Positions 22,849 to 33,469 of a stretch of DNA of 64,000 nt are shown here, one piece after another. The position numbers were made by a program, and so were the translations under genes. The stretch is from positions 1,488,001-1,552,000 of the forward strand of contig OY744461.1 of the NCBI GenBank assembly GCA_963556145.1. The letters are read 5' to 3'. The notes beneath the pieces are model-generated. The model had not been told where the DNA came from and did not search any database. It worked only from the letters and a program-made list of their open reading frames with translations. Positions within the stretch are counted from its first letter, which is position 1; each line of letters begins with the position of its first letter. This stretch comes from Hygrocybe punicea (Eukaryota; Basidiomycota; Agaricomycetes; Agaricales; Hygrophoraceae).

Positions 22849-25118
22849 ATGACAAGGTTGACATCCAAACGCGGGAAGCTTTCAGCTTCTTCACATGGCG
22901 TGAAGGCAACGGAGCCTGTTTCAAAGCCCAAGCCCAAGCCTAAACCCAAACCCAAACCCAAACCAAAATCAAAGCCTCATGCCAACGATGAATCTCAGGA
23001 TGACTCTGCAATTGATTCTTCAAGTATCTCAATTGATAACCTGTCTACTGCTGACTTGAAGCTCTGGAAGCAGTTTCAGGCTAAGATGAAGTCACAATCA
23101 GCTGCTCAGTTGCAGGAGGAAGAAGATGCATGTACGTTCACATTTATCTTGTTTTTACTTATATTTATTAACAACTATATGGAGTGGTACGCAAGCGCAA
23201 TGCGGAGATGATGGCTGAGAAGGATGATAGTGAGGATGAGGGAGGGGAGAGAGTTCCTATGGGCAAGAAGCAGAAGTTAAACGTAGTCCTGGACACCGAC
23301 GAGGAAGAGGAGAGAGTTCCTACAGGCAAGAAGCACAAGTTAAATCTAGTCCTGGACACTGATGAGGAAGACCTGCATGCCGTTCTGGGTGATGAGCCGC
23401 TGGGTGATGAGCCGCTGGGTGATGAGCCACTGGGTGATGAGCTGCTGGGTAATAAGGATTGACACGGGTTGACCCGTGGGTTCAAAACGGCGCACCCACA
23501 CCCACACCCGCACCCGCACCCGCCAAAACCATACCCGGACGGGTAACAGGTGCAAACCGCACCCGTTACTCGACGGGTTGCAATGGTGACTACCACAGCG
23601 ACGTCGCACATGTCGAGCACACGTCAATAGACATGGCCCGTCCGTGTCGTGATGTCTGCACACCTCCATCGAACACCATCTACAGAATGGACTGGCCAGT
23701 GGGTGATGATGATGACTTCCACCATCTGTCTACTCCTTTTAAAATTACTGCATGTTAACCCTTCTTCCAGATGATGAGAATGTGAATGTGAATGAGCAGA
23801 ATGGATGCCTGGATGAGAACGGTGTAGGTAATCTCTTCATGATAGGGAGCATAGTACTGCTAATGGTCAATTATAGATTGCTGTTACCCTTGAAGATGAA
23901 GACCAGGGCCAGACATCCAGGAGGGGTACACGCTCCCAGCGGCACCTGGCATCTCATACCACTACATCTCAGCTGGGGCACTCTGAAAAGCTAACCAAGA
24001 ACAATTTCACACCACGAGGAATGCGTCTAGCAAATGCAGGCAAATCTATGGCAAGAGAGAAGATTGCTTTGACCCATGCATTCCCGAAGGACAAGGATGC
24101 CTTCATTTGGGAATCCATTCAACAAGCTGTGAAGGATAGTCAGTCGCTTCGTGAAGCTTTGGAAAAGGCGCGTGAAGATCCAGATTATCAGGATAATTTG
24201 ATGGAATACGTAGGTTTTCAGGTTAGGTTCTAGGCTGTTGAGCTAACACGGTGATCAGGTTGGTTACGCAATAACTGGTTTAAGGGGCGACCTCAAGGCA
24301 AAGGCCAAAGCAGGCATTGCTGGCCACTTTGGCATTCCAGGTAACATGTCAAAGAGTGAAATAGAGACTGTGATACGTTGGGTTTTGGATGGGTCGAAGT
24401 TCACACATGGTGAAGTCAACATGGAGGCAAGTTTCAATACGCTTTCAATGCAAGAAGACTGATGGGCCATTCTCAAAAAACAGAAAAGAGAAGTGGTAAA
24501 TCCAGAGCCATTTGGTCATCCTATAATTGGCAACATCATCAGAACTCAGTGGTGTGGAAAGGGTAAGGCTGATATCCAAGCATATATGGCCATGGTCACT
24601 CAGAAGAAGATACCGGAGGCTGTAATCCTGGCAGTTGTTACTGTGGTACATGTTTTTGTCACTTCACATGATGTGTACAACTGGATAACCTTTACCCTAG
24701 GTTGAGAATGCATTGATGGAGTGGGCAAGCAGGGAGTATATCCACTTACAATTCAGCCATGAAGTCGCTAGTTCAAGGTAAAGTGATGAAACTACTGATA
24801 TGCTAAGTTATCTTAAAGTGTGATCTGAGTAGATATGCTCATCATCAAGTTATCTTAAAGTGTGATCTGAGTAGATATGCTCATCATCAAGCTACATGGG
24901 GAACTTTCAAGAAGAAGTCTCCTACGTGGACAGAGAAGAAGATGAAGACCTTGTTTCAGACCGTCATGTAGGAAGAAGTGTTTAACCAGGAGGATGTTTC
25001 TGACACACATTTCCACAGGAACAACTCCAAATACGCCGCAATTCATGCTCAAGACACAGAAAACAGGGATCTCAATGATGTGGATTTCGCTCAGCTGGAA
25101 CAATCAGCATTGGTATAG
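22849..25118 (+). pseudogene. DUF6532-like fungal ORF, degraded
   Basis: The start at ATG 22849 is followed by a (KP)n run, an acidic/basic linker and a KKQKLNVVLDTDEEE-type duplicated segment, then four to five GDEPL units coded by a 15-bp minisatellite (about 23385-23448). An intron at 23449-23770 (322 nt) contains a transposon fragment. Later exons give LTKNNFTPRGMRLANAGKSM, LREALEKAREDPDYQDNLMEYV, then after a short intron GYAITGLRGDLKAKAKAGIAGHFGIPG. They continue with VNPEPFGHPIIGNIIRTQW and a C-terminal block to the stop at 25118. The fold and order resemble DUF6532 proteins of agarics (function unknown). In-frame stops near 23890, 24461 and 24969 indicate decay. It starts only about 80 bp after the TET/JBP-like core. 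Confidence 0.5.
23449..23770 (+). mobile_element. Small element fragment inside an intron
   Basis: The intron (GTAATA donor, CTTCTTCCAG acceptor) holds a GC-rich stretch of ACCCGTGGGT, ACCCACACCC and ACCCGCACCC motifs at 23460-23580. It matches in style and in some words (GGGTTGACCCGT) the ends of the element at 34048-35152. The intron otherwise splices two coding blocks, so the insertion is tolerated by removal in RNA. Confidence 0.55.
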
Positions 25119-25229
25119 AAGTCCAGTGGCTGCTCAGAAGAGTTCTCCCTCCTTTGCTCTTTATTTAGAAGTCTCTTTCCACCAATGTTGCGTTTAATAT
25201 ATTCGTATTTCGATGACTTATATCTGGGT

Positions 25230-25470
25230 GAATCAGAGTAAATCAGAGTAAATAAAAGCAGAAAAACCAGGCTTTCAGAGCACTCTGTACAGCTCAAACG
25301 CTGCTCAAACACTGCTCTGAAGTGCTCTAAAGTGCTCTCAGAGCAGAGAGCCTCAAGCAGGTTGCTCTCAGAGCCACTCAGAGTGCTCTGGCAGCTTTGG
25401 TGCTTTCCTCACTCTAAGCAGCTCTGAGACTCTCTCAGAGTGCCTCAGAGCATTAGTGTTTTTCCTGATG
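25230..25470. repeat. GAGCACTCTGAG motif array
   Basis: Dense clustering of AGAGCACTCTG, AGTGCTCT and CTCAGAGTGCTC words on both strands. It looks like the palindrome-rich end of a decayed element of the same kind as others in this window. The following 25471-25790 is pyrimidine-rich and then AT-rich, without a gene. Confidence 0.7.
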
Positions 25471-25799
25471 CTTCCTGCCCCTTCTCCCCCCTTCTGCCCC
25501 TTCTGCCCCTGCCTACCAACCACCAACCACCATCCTCACCTCCCATCCACCACCTGCCCCTTCTCCCCCTGCCCACCCCCTGGCATCCCCCCTGGCATTC
25601 CCCCCTCTCCTCCACCTCCCTGCCACTCCCCTGATAAAGTAGAATACCATGTATATAGATAAAATAATTATTTAATTTGATATATCTATTTTAAGTAGTT
25701 GCTAAATTGATATTATGTAACATGTGGATAGTGAATCATTGGTATGATTATTATTGTATGACTTGGCAGATGCTGAGCAAGCAGGCAGTCCCACCAGCC

Positions 25800-26235
25800 T
25801 GTAGATTGGGATGTCCCACACAAGGTTGTGGGACGTCCCAAAAGCTGACAGGGATGTCCCACCAAGACTGTGGGATGTCCCACAAGCTGACAGGGATGTC
25901 CCACAAGCCAGCAGGGACATCCCACAGCCTTGGTGGGATGTCCCAGACAAGGCTGTGGGACATCCCACAAGCCAGCAGGGATGTCCCACAAGCCAGCAGG
26001 GACATCCCACAAGCCAGCAGGGATGTCCCACAAGCCAGCAGGGATGTCCCACAAGCCAGCAGTGATGTCCCAGACAAGGCTCTGGGACATCCCACAGCCT
26101 CAATGGGATGTCCTGCCAGCTAACAGGGATGTCCCGGACAAGGCTGTGGGATGTCCCACAAGCCAGCAGGGACATCCCACAGCCTTAGTGGGATGTCCCA
26201 GACAAGGCTGTGGGATCTCCCAACCAAGCCTCTGC
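25800..26235. repeat. GGGATGTCCC array (about 21-bp units)
   Basis: About twenty copies of the palindromic core GGGA(T/C)(A/G)TCCC, joined by CACAAGCCAGCA or CAGACAAGGCTGTG spacers. The long ORFs across it on both strands are repeat artefacts. A second, sparser cluster of the same core lies at 26810-27060, so 25800-27060 may be one element with palindrome-loaded ends. The interior (26240-26800) has no recognisable gene. Confidence 0.85.
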
Positions 26236-26809
26236 GATGTCTCCTTACTTTAAGCCCAAGTCCACTTTCCTCAAGAAGCACTCTAATCTTAACATAGATC
26301 AACAATTAGATCTCTCCTCTGCATCTGCATCCCAGTCAGCCATTGTATGCACAGCCAATGATGTAATAACAACTGATATCATGATAAAATTTCTTCATAA
26401 TACACTTGTTTGATTTTCAGCTCAGCCTCTCCTCTCACTCCTCTTTGTCTATTATACATGCTCTGCTCACTCACTGCCCTACAAGCTTCAGCCTGCCACA
26501 TGCACAAGGGATTGGTTTACTAGCAGCACACCCTCAATCCTCCCCCTCTTGCCAGCCTCATCACCCAACAACTCCAGCTTTTTCCTCTCCCACTCCTTCT
26601 GTCTTTATAAGTGGAAACAACTGTTTTATCTCCACCCTGCCACTGACCCCAAAGGACAATCAGCTCTGTGACTCTCAAAAGAATAAGCATGTACAATCTT
26701 ATGGTATGCTATAGCACCCATGGTACCTATAGTGGCCATGACAAGGCCTTGAAATTTACAACTAGATGCTATCATCATTCAAAGTTTTCTATTACATACC
26801 TAAGGAAGG

Positions 26810-27060
26810 GGTGTCCCAAATGCCCCCAGACACTCCCTCAGCTGGTATCTGATAGCAGCAGATGCTGTCTAGATAGTAGCCAAACATTACTAAGGGATGT
26901 CCCATATGGCCCCCAGACACCTCATTTGTCAGGGATGTCCCATGGGACATGGGAGAAGACCACCACTAAATGTTGCCCCATGGGCTGTCCCAGCATATCA
27001 GACCAGGGACAATGGGATATCCCAACCTGTCAGACCAGGGATGATCGCTTTAGCCCAGGG
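26810..27060. repeat. Second GGGATGTCCC cluster
   Basis: The cores GGGATGTCCCA, GGGCTGTCCC and GGGATATCCC recur here, roughly 570 bp from the main array. This is consistent with the other subterminal end of one element. Confidence 0.6.
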
Positions 27061-27070
27061 GGGACCACTG

Positions 27071-27133
27071 GATTTCTCAACATGTAGTTACTTCAGTAGG
27101 AATGCCGAGATGTAACTACATGTTGAGAAATTT
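27071..27133. repeat. 20-bp inverted repeat
   Basis: ATTTCTCAACATGTAGTTAC and its reverse complement face each other across a 20-bp spacer. They lie at the right edge of the GGGATGTCCC element, possibly a junction of two terminal repeats. Confidence 0.75.
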
Positions 27134-27940
27134 GGGCAGCCTGAAGTGGTGCAATAGGGATGAAACAGAACTGTAATGAAGGGTATAGCACCATGTGAAG
27201 CAATATCCAAAATATCTAGAGGATAGGAGCTATAATGTTTGAAATAAGTGAAACACATCGCATAAAGGACTTGAATGGAATCAGAATGGAATAGGAATGA
27301 CTTAGGGTGAATGGTATAAGTGTGGGTGATGTTGGAGAGGCTCAAAATATGTTTCCAAAGGGGCTGAAAAGAGCTCTGAGGAAAATCGCAGTAATGTCGA
27401 AGCATCACATGTATCACATGCATATCACAGTCACATCACAATGGAGATACATTTCAATCGGGATGTTTCACAGCTAATCGCAGTGTGTCAAGGCTAGAAT
27501 AGGTCCAATAGAAGGTTTCCCTGCTTAGGGATGTGCACTGTGTATCAGCGACAAAATTTTCTTTGTAGGTCTGGCCTTCTAGAGTTTACTAATGGCTTCC
27601 ATTTTTTCTTCTTCTATTCATGCAGCCTTTGTTTCAATATGTGCATTGAAGCATTTAGGCTCAGCAAGAAGGATAGCAAAACCATGCAGAGCTGCATTGC
27701 ACACTGCCTGCCTGAAGCACTGCCAGAGTGTGCACATATCACAGGTGACTCTCCATTGGATAACAAGTCCAACATCAGGTCCCTGTTGTAAGTCCATAAT
27801 TAAGTTACTACCCTAATTGAACTAGAACAATTTATCATTCCAAAGGAATCTGTACACAGAAGGCCCCAGGTATGTCCTCCTGTAAGATCTTTGCAAGCTC
27901 GTTTGCTGATATGCAAGTCGAGGTGCTAGGGAGCTCTTTA
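27134..27940. other. No recognised gene
   Basis: Unassigned DNA with short ORFs on both strands. The plus-strand segment 27640-27790 is open and cysteine-containing (MCIEAFRLSKKDSKTMQSC) but I cannot assign it. Confidence 0.4.
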
Positions 27941-30268
27941 CACTCTACCACGTGTTCCTACCTTGTCCCTAGGGACTCCCTAGGGACAGCAGGGACTCCC
28001 TAGGGACTCCCTAGGGATTTTATCCCAGCCAGTTTCACTAAAAATGCTGTCCCTACCATAGGGACTCCCTAGGGACTCCCTAGGGAGTAGTGTCCCTTGG
28101 GACTCCCTAGGAATAGCAGGGACAATCCGAGGTCAGCCCTGTTAGAACTCCGAGTCAACCTATTTTGGTTATTATTATTATTATTATTATTATTATTGTT
28201 ATTATTAGTAATTAATTATTCGAAAGGGGGTTGGCGCCCCAAATGAAGTAATGAATTTCCGGTTCTTTATATACCTTTATTTGGCGCACGGACCAATTTC
28301 GGTAATGCATCAACAAAACGCGTCAACAAACCGCGCACAAGACTACTACAGTAACACAAAAGACAACACAGAAACATGAATGGAGACAATAACAACTACA
28401 TGACTGAAGACCACAATACAGTAGCAGCAGCAACAGCAACAGCACTAAAAATGTCCAGACAAAGTCCAAACAAAATCCCAGCCAAGTTTGAGGACTAATC
28501 TAACCCCCAGGAGTCTGTCTGCGGTAAATGGTTAGATATTGGAGCTTGTCTGGTCTGGCTTGAACCCAGAAGAGGAAAGAAGTCCATATAAAAATTTGTG
28601 GGGTATAATCAGAGTAACAAACAATATTGTGCTAGGGAGGGAGGGTTGGTGAACTGATAGATTAATACAGTGAGTAATAACTATCGGAAATAGAAATACA
28701 CTACCTGGATAAGGTGATGCTCAATGTCATATTCAAGACTGTAACAACCAAAAAGTTGCTGGGACAAAGGCTTGTGATATCCATCAAGAACAGTGGCATC
28801 ACCATGTCACTTGTTATGGTCATCAAAGCATACTGGACATTTGTAGATTGTTAAGAAGATCAGAATCTCCAACAAATATTTTGGGGTTTTTTGGAATCAG
28901 TGTATCCAACAAAAGGATCATGACCAGACTACATATGTGTGGACAAAGCTTGCATGCTGCTCAGAACCAGTATTGCCAATGGAAGCTGGAATATCTGGAA
29001 GGAAACAACTTGATTTATTGTGGATTCCTACCACTATGTCAACCACAGGACAGCAGACTACCTTTGTTGTAAATGGTGCAATCCTGCTCCATTGAATGGA
29101 TCTGCTCCAAATCTGGTTATTGTGGAACATGATAGGCAAGGAAGACCTTATTACAAACGTGCTTTTAATACCCAAGTGAGTATTAGATGATTTCTTTTTA
29201 ACTTGTATTGAAATTGATGATATTAATAGGCATGTGAGCAACTGAATGCATGGCTGGGTGGATTTGAACCTATTCTCAAAAGAATGCTTCCTTGTAATTT
29301 TGACTGGTTTTTACATGCAATGTTGTTTATTCATACAGAATGTGTCATCAACAAGCAAAACTCAAAAGGTGCTCAGAAGAATGAAGATGAAGATGAAGAT
29401 GAGGATGAGGACGGAGATGAGGATGAGGACTATGGAATTGATATTGACAGAGATGACTGAACATTGGAATACTTGATGGCATTGTTCTCTATAATATATA
29501 TAAGCAATCAAGCTGAATAGTCATGAAATCAACTGATGCTAGTTCCAGTCTTAAAGTTGAATTAGCTTCAATATCATTGAAAATATATAAAGCAGGCCAA
29601 ATCAAAGGCTTTGAAGCTTTGAATTGAACTGTAACAAAATAATGGTAACAATGTGGATAGTGATTGAGATATAAACAAAATGGTTATGAAAAGCTGAGTT
29701 TTTTTAGGGATTCCCTAGGGAGTCCCTAGGGACAACTTAAATAAAAGTCCAGAGCTAACAAGCCAAATCAAAGGCTTTGAAGCTTTGAATTGAACTGTAA
29801 CAAAATAATGGTAACAATGTGAATAGTAATTGAGATACAAGCAAAATGGTTACAAAAAGCCGAGTTTTTTAGGGACCACTACAAATACTCCCTAGGGAGT
29901 AAAATTTGATGAAATTGGGATTTTCAGATGGAATCCCTAGGGAGTCCCTAGGGAGTCCCTAGGGAGTCCCTGGGTCATGTTGGATGGAATGTAGTTCCTA
30001 GGGTGTCCCTAGGGAATCCCTAGGGAGTCCCTACCATCCCTAGGGAGTCCCTAGGGAGTCCCTACCATCCCTAGGGAGTCCCTAGGGAGTCCCTACCATC
30101 CCTAGGGAGTCCCTAGGGAGTCCCTACCATCCCTAGGGAGTCCCTAGGGAGTCCCTACCATCCCTAGGGAGTCCCTAGGGAGTCCCTACCATCCCTAGGG
30201 AGTCCCTAGGGAGTCCCTACCATCCCTAGGGAGTCCCTAGGGAGTGGGTAGGAACACGTGGTAGAGTG
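27941..30268. mobile_element. TIR element E with CCCTAGGG-loaded ends
   Basis: The 22-bp terminal inverted repeat begins CACTCTACCACGTGTTCC (27941-27962) and is perfectly matched at 30247-30268. Inside both ends are arrays of TCCCTAGGGA: 27970-28125 on the left and 29705-30246 on the right. The right array includes seven copies of a 31-bp unit (30033-30240) containing ACCATCCCTAGGGAGTCCC. The interior holds a broken CxC6-type gene, a TTA microsatellite (28165-28215) and two copies of a roughly 120-bp segment (29590-29700 and 29755-29870). No target-site duplication is clear. The element length of 2,328 bp and the broken gene suggest a non-autonomous or decayed copy. Confidence 0.85.
28715..29459 (+). 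pseudogene. CxC6-type KDZ-associated protein, broken
   Basis: Reading across frames gives AHCHIQDCNN..KACDIHQEQWHHHV, then KSESPTNIL-like text, then IVDSYHYVNHRTADYLCCKWCNPAPLNG, RQGRPYYKRAFNTQ. An intron of about 70 nt (ending TTAATAG near 29230) follows, then ACEQLNAWLGGFEPILKRM and an acidic DEDEDED tail ending at 29459. This matches the cysteine-cluster proteins (CxC5/CxC6) found with Kyakuja-Dileera-Zisupton transposons in agarics. Frameshifts between the blocks make it non-functional. It is the cargo of the TIR element around it. A paralogue lies at 36486-37110. Confidence 0.65.
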
Positions 30269-30289
30269 AAAAGTACTGAATAAAATACA

Positions 30290-31990
30290 CAATTTACCCT
30301 ACTTGTGGGTATGGCATACTTACATCCCTACAGGGTCTTGCCCTGGCCATTGAGATGTTATACAGCATGTAATGGCATTAAGAAAATCCAGCCACCTGTA
30401 CCAATATGGCCCATTTAGGAAATCGGCAAACGCCAGTTGAAATTCTCGCGCATGTTGAAGTCACTCTTCATCTCGACCTCGATGGGCAAACAGTGCAGAA
30501 GGACACAATGCTAAGATTTCTTTTTATGTTTCTTTTTTTACTCTACTAACTAATTCCACTTAGTTTTTATGTCTTTTCCGGCAACGTCGCATCAGACGGC
30601 TGTGACAAATGCCACACCAACAGCAACACCAGGACAGAGGCCAACAACGCGATGCCCATAACAGAACGACATGGACGATGACCGTGAACACGATGGGGAT
30701 GGGAACAGCCACGTGGACGAGAACCTGGACTGCAACAACAAGAATGGGGACCGGAACGACGAGAACGGGGACAGGAACATCGACAACGAGGACCAGAATG
30801 AGGACAGCGGGGATGGCAACGAAGACAATGGGACTGGAATGATGACAATGGGGACAGCAACGAGAACTGGTACGACGGCAGCAGGAACGGCAACAAAGAC
30901 AATGGGGACAGCAATGAGGACCAGAACGAGGACAGTGGGGACGGCAACGAGGACAATGGGGACCGGAACGACGACAATGGGGATGGCAAGGATGACCGGA
31001 ATGATGACGGGGATGACAAGCACAGGGATGGCAAGCACGGGGACGACAACGGCAAGACAATAAGTACAAGGGGGACGAGGACGAGGGCAAGGGCAAAGGC
31101 GGTGGGGGCAAGGACAATGAGGACGATGATGGGGATGAGGACGATGAGGATGATGAGGACGATGAGGAGGACTACGGGAATGGGGACGGGGGCAACAGAC
31201 AACAGATAGCAAAGACAGTGAGGAGAGCAAGGACAAGGACAAGGACGGGGAGAAAGTAGATGGCCCAAAGTCACCTCGCAACCACACACCTTTGTGTCAA
31301 TTGACGTGGGTGGGGTGTTCGCGAGGTTACCAGGGTCAAATCGAAAGCTGAGAAGGCAAGGGAACAACCAGCAGAACAGGGGACCCCAGCACTGCCAACG
31401 CGGACAGCACGGGCAGCAGCAATGGAACCCGCCAGCAATGGAATTGGCAGGGGAAAGGTGGCGGCAACGGGAGCAGCAGCAGCAGCAACAATGACAACAG
31501 CAACGGCAACGACACCAGCAGCCACAACAGAAATGGTGGCGGTGGCAGCAGCAGAAACGACAATGACAAGAATAGGGACGGCAACAGGAGCAGCAGCAGT
31601 GGCAGCTGCACCAGGGGCAGCAGCAACGGTACCAGCAGCGACTGAGAATGCCAGCAGCAATGTAGGCAGAACTGGGAACGGCAACGGCAGCAGGACTAGG
31701 AACGGCAACAGCAGCGGGACTGGGAACAGCAGTAGAAGTGGGACCAGGAACGGCAGCAGAAGCGGGACCAGGAATGGCAGCAGCAGCGGGACCGGGGCCA
31801 GGAACGGTAGCAGCAGCCGGCCCTAGCACTGGTTGTAGCAGGGGGACCAGCAGCGGATGGGGAGGAGGACAGGTGACAGGTGATACGAGATGAGGGTGGG
31901 GAATCCCCCCACCTTCCTTGTTTTATTTTGTACCTATGTAGAATACATAAATGACTTGCCACTGACTTGGCCTGAAAGTTAGGACACATC
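30290..31990 (+). repeat. Low-complexity element D2
   Basis: Related to D1 through its first 250 bp (CATACTTACATC, GGGTCTTGCCCTGGCCATTGA, GAAATTCTC(G/A)(C/T)GCA). An ATG at 30408 opens a short exon. A CTACTAAC branch-like site and TTCCACTTAG acceptor (30580 region) precede a GACGAGGACGG/GGCAACGA-type tract (30600-31260), then a CAGCAGCAACGG tract (31390-31830). Unlike D1 the donor is unclear (AAGATTTC where AAGGTAAG would be expected). It abuts the right end of element E. Confidence 0.6.
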
Positions 31991-32059
31991 TTTGTTTAAT
32001 TTCTAACCTATGTAGAATACATAAATGACTTGCCACTTACCTGGCCTGAAAGTCAGAAT
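31931..32059. repeat. 53-bp direct repeat
   Basis: ACCTATGTAGAATACATAAA.. occurs at 31931-31983 and again at 32007-32059 with four or five differences (76-bp period). This may be a small tandem duplication at the edge of the D2 element. From here to about 32590 I see no gene. Confidence 0.8.
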
Positions 32060-32456
32060 GCATGTATCACATGATGATCAACAAAGCATGTCTACACGTG
32101 ACACATCACATGTGATGTCATGCTGGGTGCCCAGTGTGACATTGTATCAACAGGTGATGTCTTTTATTTGTCTCAATTTTTTGTATTGTGTTTTGTTTGT
32201 ATATTTTCATTGTCTGTTCCACCATGGTTGTTATGTGTTTGAAACATTTTGGACTTTGTCAGTCAGTCTTAATCAAGAAGGAGAAGAGCTCCTCCTTCGA
32301 GATTGAGACTGAATGACTTTTCTTTGAAACTTTGTTTTCTTCAAAGTGTTCTTTTCACACTCATATTTGTTATTTTGAATTATTGTACTTTATTGGATGA
32401 TTGTATGAAATGTGAAGTGTTATTGGCCAGCATGGAGTATTTATTGAATCTTATCG

Positions 32457-32476
32457 CCCCTAACCCTAACCCTAAG
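32457..32476. repeat. Interstitial telomere-like repeat
   Basis: CCCCTAACCCTAACCCTAAG contains about three CCCTAA units, the fungal telomere repeat (TTAGGG) read on this strand. Three units can arise by chance or from break repair. Confidence 0.7.
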
Positions 32477-32749
32477 TTACTGGTGGGCGGTGCATGGAAA
32501 TAATATTCAGACATCTTCTGACGATGAAAATACTTGAGTACATGGAAGAATCTTACTTGATTGAACCAGCATCTTGTCATGTATTTGGTTGTCTGAAAAT
32601 TGACCAGACAAGATAAGTCTCCCAGATTGCCCAGTCACACCTATTGGCTGGTTGATATGACCACCTCTGGTGAAAACTAGCTCATGCTTGTTGAGCAAAA
32701 TATTTCCCAGTATGCACAAATAATTCCCACAAGATGTGGTTCCATGGTA

Positions 32750-33460
32750 GGCCAAGGACCATTAGTTGACTGGCCAATGTACCCCACACTGTTGGTCAAC
32801 CCATGCTGACTGGCCAGCGGATTGCTGGTCAACAACATTTTTCGGCTAGTCAGCCAGCCTAGGCCTGATGGCTAGCCAATATCTGCCAGAGGGTTGGCCA
32901 ACCCATGCTTTCTGGCCAACCCAAATGTCCCTGCTGTGTGGTGAACCCATGATTGATGGGATGCCCATACATGTCAGTAGGTTGGCCAACTCATGCTTGA
33001 TGGCCAGCCAATATATCCAGTGGGTCGGCCAACCCATGCCTGATAGGCAGCCAATATATGACAGACGGTCGGCCAACCCATGCCTGATGGGCAACCAATA
33101 TATGGCAGAGGGTCGGCCAACCCACATCTGATGGGCAGCCAATATATGGCAGAGGGTCGGCCAACCCACGTCTGATAGGCAGCCAATATATGGCAGAGGG
33201 TCGGCCAACCCACGTCTGATAGGCAGCCAATATATGGCAGAAGGTTGGCCAACCCATGCCTGATGGGCAGCCACTATATCCCAGAGGGTTGGCCAACCCA
33301 TGTCTGATGGCAAGCTGAAACCCCCACTGGGTTGGGGGAAATATCTCCCGGTTGGCCAACCCACTTGGGCTGGCCAGCTATATGCCTCGGCCAAGCCATC
33401 TGCCTTGGGAAAAGATATTGGTCGGCCAAGGTCGGCTGGCTCACTTTAAGTGGGAATTGT
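32750..33460. repeat. TTGGCCAA array (44-bp units)
   Basis: Cores of T(T/C)GGCCAACCCA recur with GCAGCCAATATATGGCAGAG spacers. From about 33020 to 33290 they form near-identical 44-bp units. Cores facing the other way (GTTGACTGGCCA, GGTTGGCCAA) fill the rest. ORFs across it on the minus strand are repeat products. It interrupts or abuts a Ulp1-like gene fragment starting at about 33470. Confidence 0.8.
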
Positions 33461-33469
33461 CCATCTTGG

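Noticed and set aside
25808..26225. CRISPR-like array
   Set aside because: The spacers are also repeated and the core is palindromic and variable. The genome is fungal and there are no cas genes.
25702..26305. Overlapping 107-157-residue ORFs
   Set aside because: They are translations of the GGGATGTCCC tandem array in several frames.
27933..30276. 8-bp target duplication for the CCCTAGGG element
   Set aside because: The flanks GCTCTTTA and AAAAGTAC do not match, so the superfamily was left unassigned.
32846..33394. 182-residue minus-strand protein with WVGQPSAIYWLPIRR-like repeats
   Set aside because: The underlying 44-bp unit is not a multiple of three and rotates frames; it is a repeat product.
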